Shown piece after piece: positions 61,471-64,000 of a stretch of DNA of 64,000 nucleotides; position 1 is the stretch's first letter, and every line of letters starts with the position of its first letter. Both the position numbers and the translations under genes were made by a program. The DNA comes from SVFI01 sp045588655. Lineage in GTDB: Bacteria; Bacillota; Clostridia; Lachnospirales; Lachnospiraceae. Location of the stretch: positions 26,208 to 90,207 of the forward strand of contig JAZNEP010000049.1 in assembly GCA_045588655.1 (NCBI GenBank), given 5' to 3'. Under the pieces are notes generated by a model. That model did not search any database. It was not told the DNA's origin and saw nothing but the letters and a program-made list of their open reading frames with translations.

Positions 61471-62289
61471 TTAAAAGATTCTTTTTACAAAGTTGTACAG
61501 GCCATGTCTCCAAACTTCAAAATCATGTCCGCCCGGTGTTGTATAATACACATGCTCCACGCCATTTTTTTGAAGTGTTTCATGATAGATTTCCGGAAAT
61601 TCCCTGACAATCTCATCAGACTCCCCTTTCACAATCATGACAAAGTTATCACTTCCTTTTGGTAGCGTAAATGTATCCGGCGTAAACAATCCTTCTTCTG
61701 TTACACCAAAATTAGTATAGCCAAAGATGCCAGGCGCCGGACAAAAAGCTCCGATATAACCAAATGTTTCATGCATGTTAAAACCAATATAAAGCGACTC
61801 ACGTCCTCCCATGGAAAGACCTGCTATCGCTGTATTTTCTTTCCCTTTTGCCACGGAATAATTTGCTTCCATGAACGGCATAAGGTCATCTCGCAGATCG
61901 TTAATAAAATTATCAAATGCCCAATAATTCGCAAGGGAATAGGTATCACTCGGATTCCCCTCATCATTTTCTCTTGCACGGACATTCGGCATAACAACTA
62001 TCATTTCTTTCACTTCTCCTGTTGCAATCAAGTTGGATATCACAAGTCCTGCCTGTCCGTCTTTCCACTCATTGTGATCACCACCGATACCATGCAACAA
62101 ATATAGAATCGGATATTCTTTCTCCTTCGTATAACCGACCGGTAACACCACCGTTGCTTTTCTAGAGGTTCCTGTGGTTTTAGAATCGTAGGTTATTACC
62201 AATTCCTCTCCATATATCACGTCTTCTTTTTTGGACGCAAAACCTTCCGGTACATCATATTCACTTACTTTCTTTGCCATCTCCTGCAT
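61471..62289 (-). CDS. Alpha/beta hydrolase esterase, carbohydrate esterase family 1-like, 272 residues
   Basis: The nucleophile Ser lies in GLSMGG near residue 156, the catalytic His in GGHDFEVW near 256, and LYLLHGIGGDHNEW gives the oxyanion region. ATVVLPVGYTKEKEYPILY is a typical CE1/esterase D start. It has no signal peptide, so it acts inside the cell, perhaps on feruloyl, acetyl or similar sugar esters after uptake. The ATG follows GGGAGGAAAAG; an inner ATG three codons later is possible. It is probably in one unit with the two genes after it, 105 bases on. Confidence 0.88.
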   Translation of the reverse strand: MQEMAKKVSEYDVPEGFASKKEDVIYGEELVITYDSKTTGTSRKATVVLPVGYTKEKEYPILYLLHGIGGDHNEWKDGQAGLVISNLIATGEVKEMIVVMPNVRARENDEGNPSDTYSLANYWAFDNFINDLRDDLMPFMEANYSVAKGKENTAIAGLSMGGRESLYIGFNMHETFGYIGAFCPAPGIFGYTNFGVTEEGLFTPDTFTLPKGSDNFVMIVKGESDEIVREFPEIYHETLQKNGVEHVYYTTPGGHDFEVWRHGLYNFVKRIF

Positions 62290-62345
62290 TTTCTTTTCCT
62301 CCCTATTTTGTGTTATTACCTTTAATACTTTTTTATTCTTTAATA

Positions 62346-62385
62346 CAGCCGAGAAAGAGTTCGATATCTCACTCTTTTTCGGCTG
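62346..62385 (-). terminator. Hairpin after the methyl-accepting protein gene, probable terminator
   Basis: CAGCCGAGAAAGAGT pairs with ACTCTTTTTCGGCTG (15 bp, one G·U). The T run that follows is weak on the minus strand (TATT), so termination may be partial. Confidence 0.65.
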
Positions 62386-62458
62386 CTTTCATCTTCTTAC
62401 TTCACTACTATGTAATTGTACTAAGACACAGATTTAGACTCTGTCTCACATTTTCCGG

Positions 62459-63292
62459 TTACATCTGCTTCACAAAATCTGTAACCTCTTTCATAAATGT
62501 TGCAATCTCTGTTAAGGCTACAGTTATTGCTTCCGTACTCTTTGCCTGTAACGACGCCACTTCATTTACCTCATTTACAGCATCCTCTACTTTTTTAACG
62601 GCATCCATAATTCCGCTCAAAGATTCACTAATTTCTTTTGCAGAACTTCCGCTTACCTGTGCAAGTTTTCCCATTTCGCTTGCTACCACGGCAAAACCTC
62701 TTCCTGCTTCTCCTGCTCTCGCTGCTTCAATAGACGCATTTAATGCTAATATATTGGATTTATTTGCATTGCCCTGAATGACATTGACCATACCGGAAGC
62801 TTCTTTGGTCGTTTCTTTTACTACTCCTGTTACTTCCTGGATGTTGGCAAGCCTCTCTGCCAGATTCACTGCTTCTTTTGCAATTTCATCCACCCTCTCT
62901 TTTGATTGCAACACATTACCATCCAACTGCTGCATGGATTCCTGAACTTTAATATCCCACTCCATCGAGTACGCACATGCTACGAGCCCCACTACCTCAC
63001 CATCTTCAAAAACAGGTGTTAAGATCCCTTTAATCGGAACTCCCAGAATTTCTTTTGGCAGAAAACTTACACTCTGCTCTCCCCGATTCATCACATCAAT
63101 CATATCTCGCTGTGCCGGATTATCCCACTCTAGTTGTAATCCCGGCAAAGCCGCCGGCATAGAAAAGCTATCCGCTGGCCAGGTTGCAATCGCCGTTTCT
63201 CTATCACATAACGATACCTGCACATCTCTTCCTGTCATTTCCTTTACCAATGGCAATACCAATTGTAACGCCTCAATCATTCTGCTACCCAT
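62459..63292 (-). CDS. Soluble methyl-accepting chemotaxis-type protein, 277 residues
   Basis: There is no membrane segment. Residues 1–115 form a sensor part of the sort seen in cytosolic chemoreceptors of Clostridia (GILTPVFEDGEVVGLVACAY). The signalling hairpin is short, with the family core NILALNASIEAARAGEAGRGFAVVASEM, followed by a coiled coil to the end. Such proteins sense a cytosolic signal and pass it to CheA; no chemotaxis gene is near. M1 is used here; the ATG four codons later is also possible. Confidence 0.88.
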   Translation of the reverse strand: MGSRMIEALQLVLPLVKEMTGRDVQVSLCDRETAIATWPADSFSMPAALPGLQLEWDNPAQRDMIDVMNRGEQSVSFLPKEILGVPIKGILTPVFEDGEVVGLVACAYSMEWDIKVQESMQQLDGNVLQSKERVDEIAKEAVNLAERLANIQEVTGVVKETTKEASGMVNVIQGNANKSNILALNASIEAARAGEAGRGFAVVASEMGKLAQVSGSSAKEISESLSGIMDAVKKVEDAVNEVNEVASLQAKSTEAITVALTEIATFMKEVTDFVKQM

Positions 63293-64000
63293 AAAAAATT
63301 CCCTTCCCTTCTCATATTCTTACTCGTGCTTATTGGTGCTACCATACTTATCTGCTTATTGATCCCGCTCTACTTGCCTGCACCCCTATGCCAATCTACA
63401 CTTTTAGATAGAATATATTAATTATAATACTCCCGCGTAATCTATTCAAGTTTAAAAGCTAAATTGTCTGACTTTTTTACGCATCTAGCTACTCTTTTTG
63501 CTTAATTTTATGTTCTTTTCCCTAATCTTTCTTGCTTTTCGCTTTTGTTCTTGACTATAAGTTTGGTATTCATTAAGTTTTTGTCGCGATAAATTTTGTT
63601 TGGGTTATCTTTTTTACAAAGATCTTCTCTATGGATTTTTTCCTTGTACAAAGACGGTTAATTCAAATCAAGTCTGCTAATATTATATTTTTTGTTGTGG
63701 GGGCTAATTAATCATCTTTTCTTGTTTTTTCGGATGCCAAATCTAAATCTTTTTTCTTGACTCGTCAGCTGCTTCCTGTTTTTTTGTAATTTCGGATGTC
63801 AAACTCGCGAATTCCATTTGTTTTTTTGACTTATTTTTTGACTTTTGGATGTTTTGGGCAGATTATTTGTTTGATAAAAATCTTTCGGATGACCGGGAAT
63901 GGATTTTGAATGAAGAATTGGCATATATATCGCGAATTTGTTGTATTTTCGGTGGTTTGGTATGGATTTTGATAGGCTTTTTGGTAGGGATTTTGGTAGG
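63293..64000. other. T-rich non-coding stretch with TTTCGGATG repeats
   Basis: No complete gene is supported. The plus strand is very T-rich. TTTCGGATG recurs at 63728, 63790 and 63883, and CGGATG[CT]CAAA occurs twice. The minus-strand end (63831 to the right edge) is open and could be the tail of a gene whose body lies outside the window. Confidence 0.4.
63831..64000 (-). CDS. Possible C-terminal tail of a YQNP-repeat protein, cut by the right edge
   Basis: In one minus-strand frame the edge region reads four units YQNP, YQKA, YQNP, YQTT, a 12-base periodicity, and then about 36 more residues to a stop at 63831. Tyr/Gln/Pro-rich tails of this kind occur in Clostridia. The later residues look unlike normal coding sequence, so this may be only a decayed simple repeat. 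Confidence 0.3.
   Translation of the reverse strand, partial: YQNPYQKAYQNPYQTTENTTNSRYICQFFIQNPFPVIRKIFIKQIICPKHPKVKK

Overview
The window reads as a chromosome segment of an anaerobic low-GC Firmicute, most likely of the family Lachnospiraceae (Clostridium cluster XIVa). The reasons are the protein sequences themselves, the tight birA–coaX–dusB–greA–lysS gene order, strong AGGAGG-type ribosome binding sites, a Clostridia-style glnA and dnaE, and many ECF sigma/anti-sigma pairs. Almost all genes lie on the minus strand. No rRNA or tRNA genes and no CRISPR array were found.

Region 1 (1 to about 6,580) is one end of an integrated mobile element, probably an integrative conjugative element whose other end lies outside the window. 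It carries a large surface protein with repeated Cna-B domains (cut by the left edge), a 32-residue small ORF in a structured leader, a ParR-like and ParM-like segregation pair, a highly structured 500-base non-coding stretch, and three coupled small genes with four copies of an excisionase-like domain. The element abuts the 3' end of lysS, and several TTGTCT repeats at the junction look like integrase arm sites.

Region 2 (6,580 to 13,600) is a housekeeping operon: argF has its own promoter, followed by birA, a small conserved protein, coaX, dusB, an unknown protein, greA and lysS. Region 3 (13,600 to 28,700) holds a stomatin/NfeD pair, a membrane-anchored GH78 rhamnosidase, a SleB-type cell wall hydrolase, proC, a SpoU methyltransferase, pfkA, dnaE, metK under a SAM-I riboswitch, and a divergent HD-GYP phosphodiesterase with a consensus promoter. 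Region 4 (28,700 to 41,200) holds murA, an M23/LysM endopeptidase, a flavin reductase, a coiled-coil membrane protein, a small alarmone synthetase, a hemolysin III-type membrane protein, galE and a UDP-sugar pyrophosphorylase, a phosphoesterase, and asnS–asnA.

Region 5 (41,256 to 49,830) is a compact seven-gene operon and the most unusual part of the window: a 7TM hybrid histidine kinase with its own receiver and HPt domains, a TIR/zinc-ribbon protein, a receiver-fused class III nucleotide cyclase, an unrecognised protein, an AlkD-like HEAT-repeat protein, a PIN/NYN-like putative nuclease and a secreted CAP-domain protein. It looks like a dedicated signalling and perhaps stress or defence system.

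Region 6 (49,970 to 64,000) holds an AlaA-type aminotransferase, mntP, glnA (followed by a 47-bp tandem repeat), a zinc-ribbon membrane protein, two adjacent ECF sigma/membrane anti-sigma pairs, a lipoprotein, a cluster of a TIM-barrel isomerase, an FMN-dependent alpha-hydroxy-acid oxidase homologue and an esterase, and a soluble methyl-accepting protein. The last 700 bases hold no convincing complete gene.
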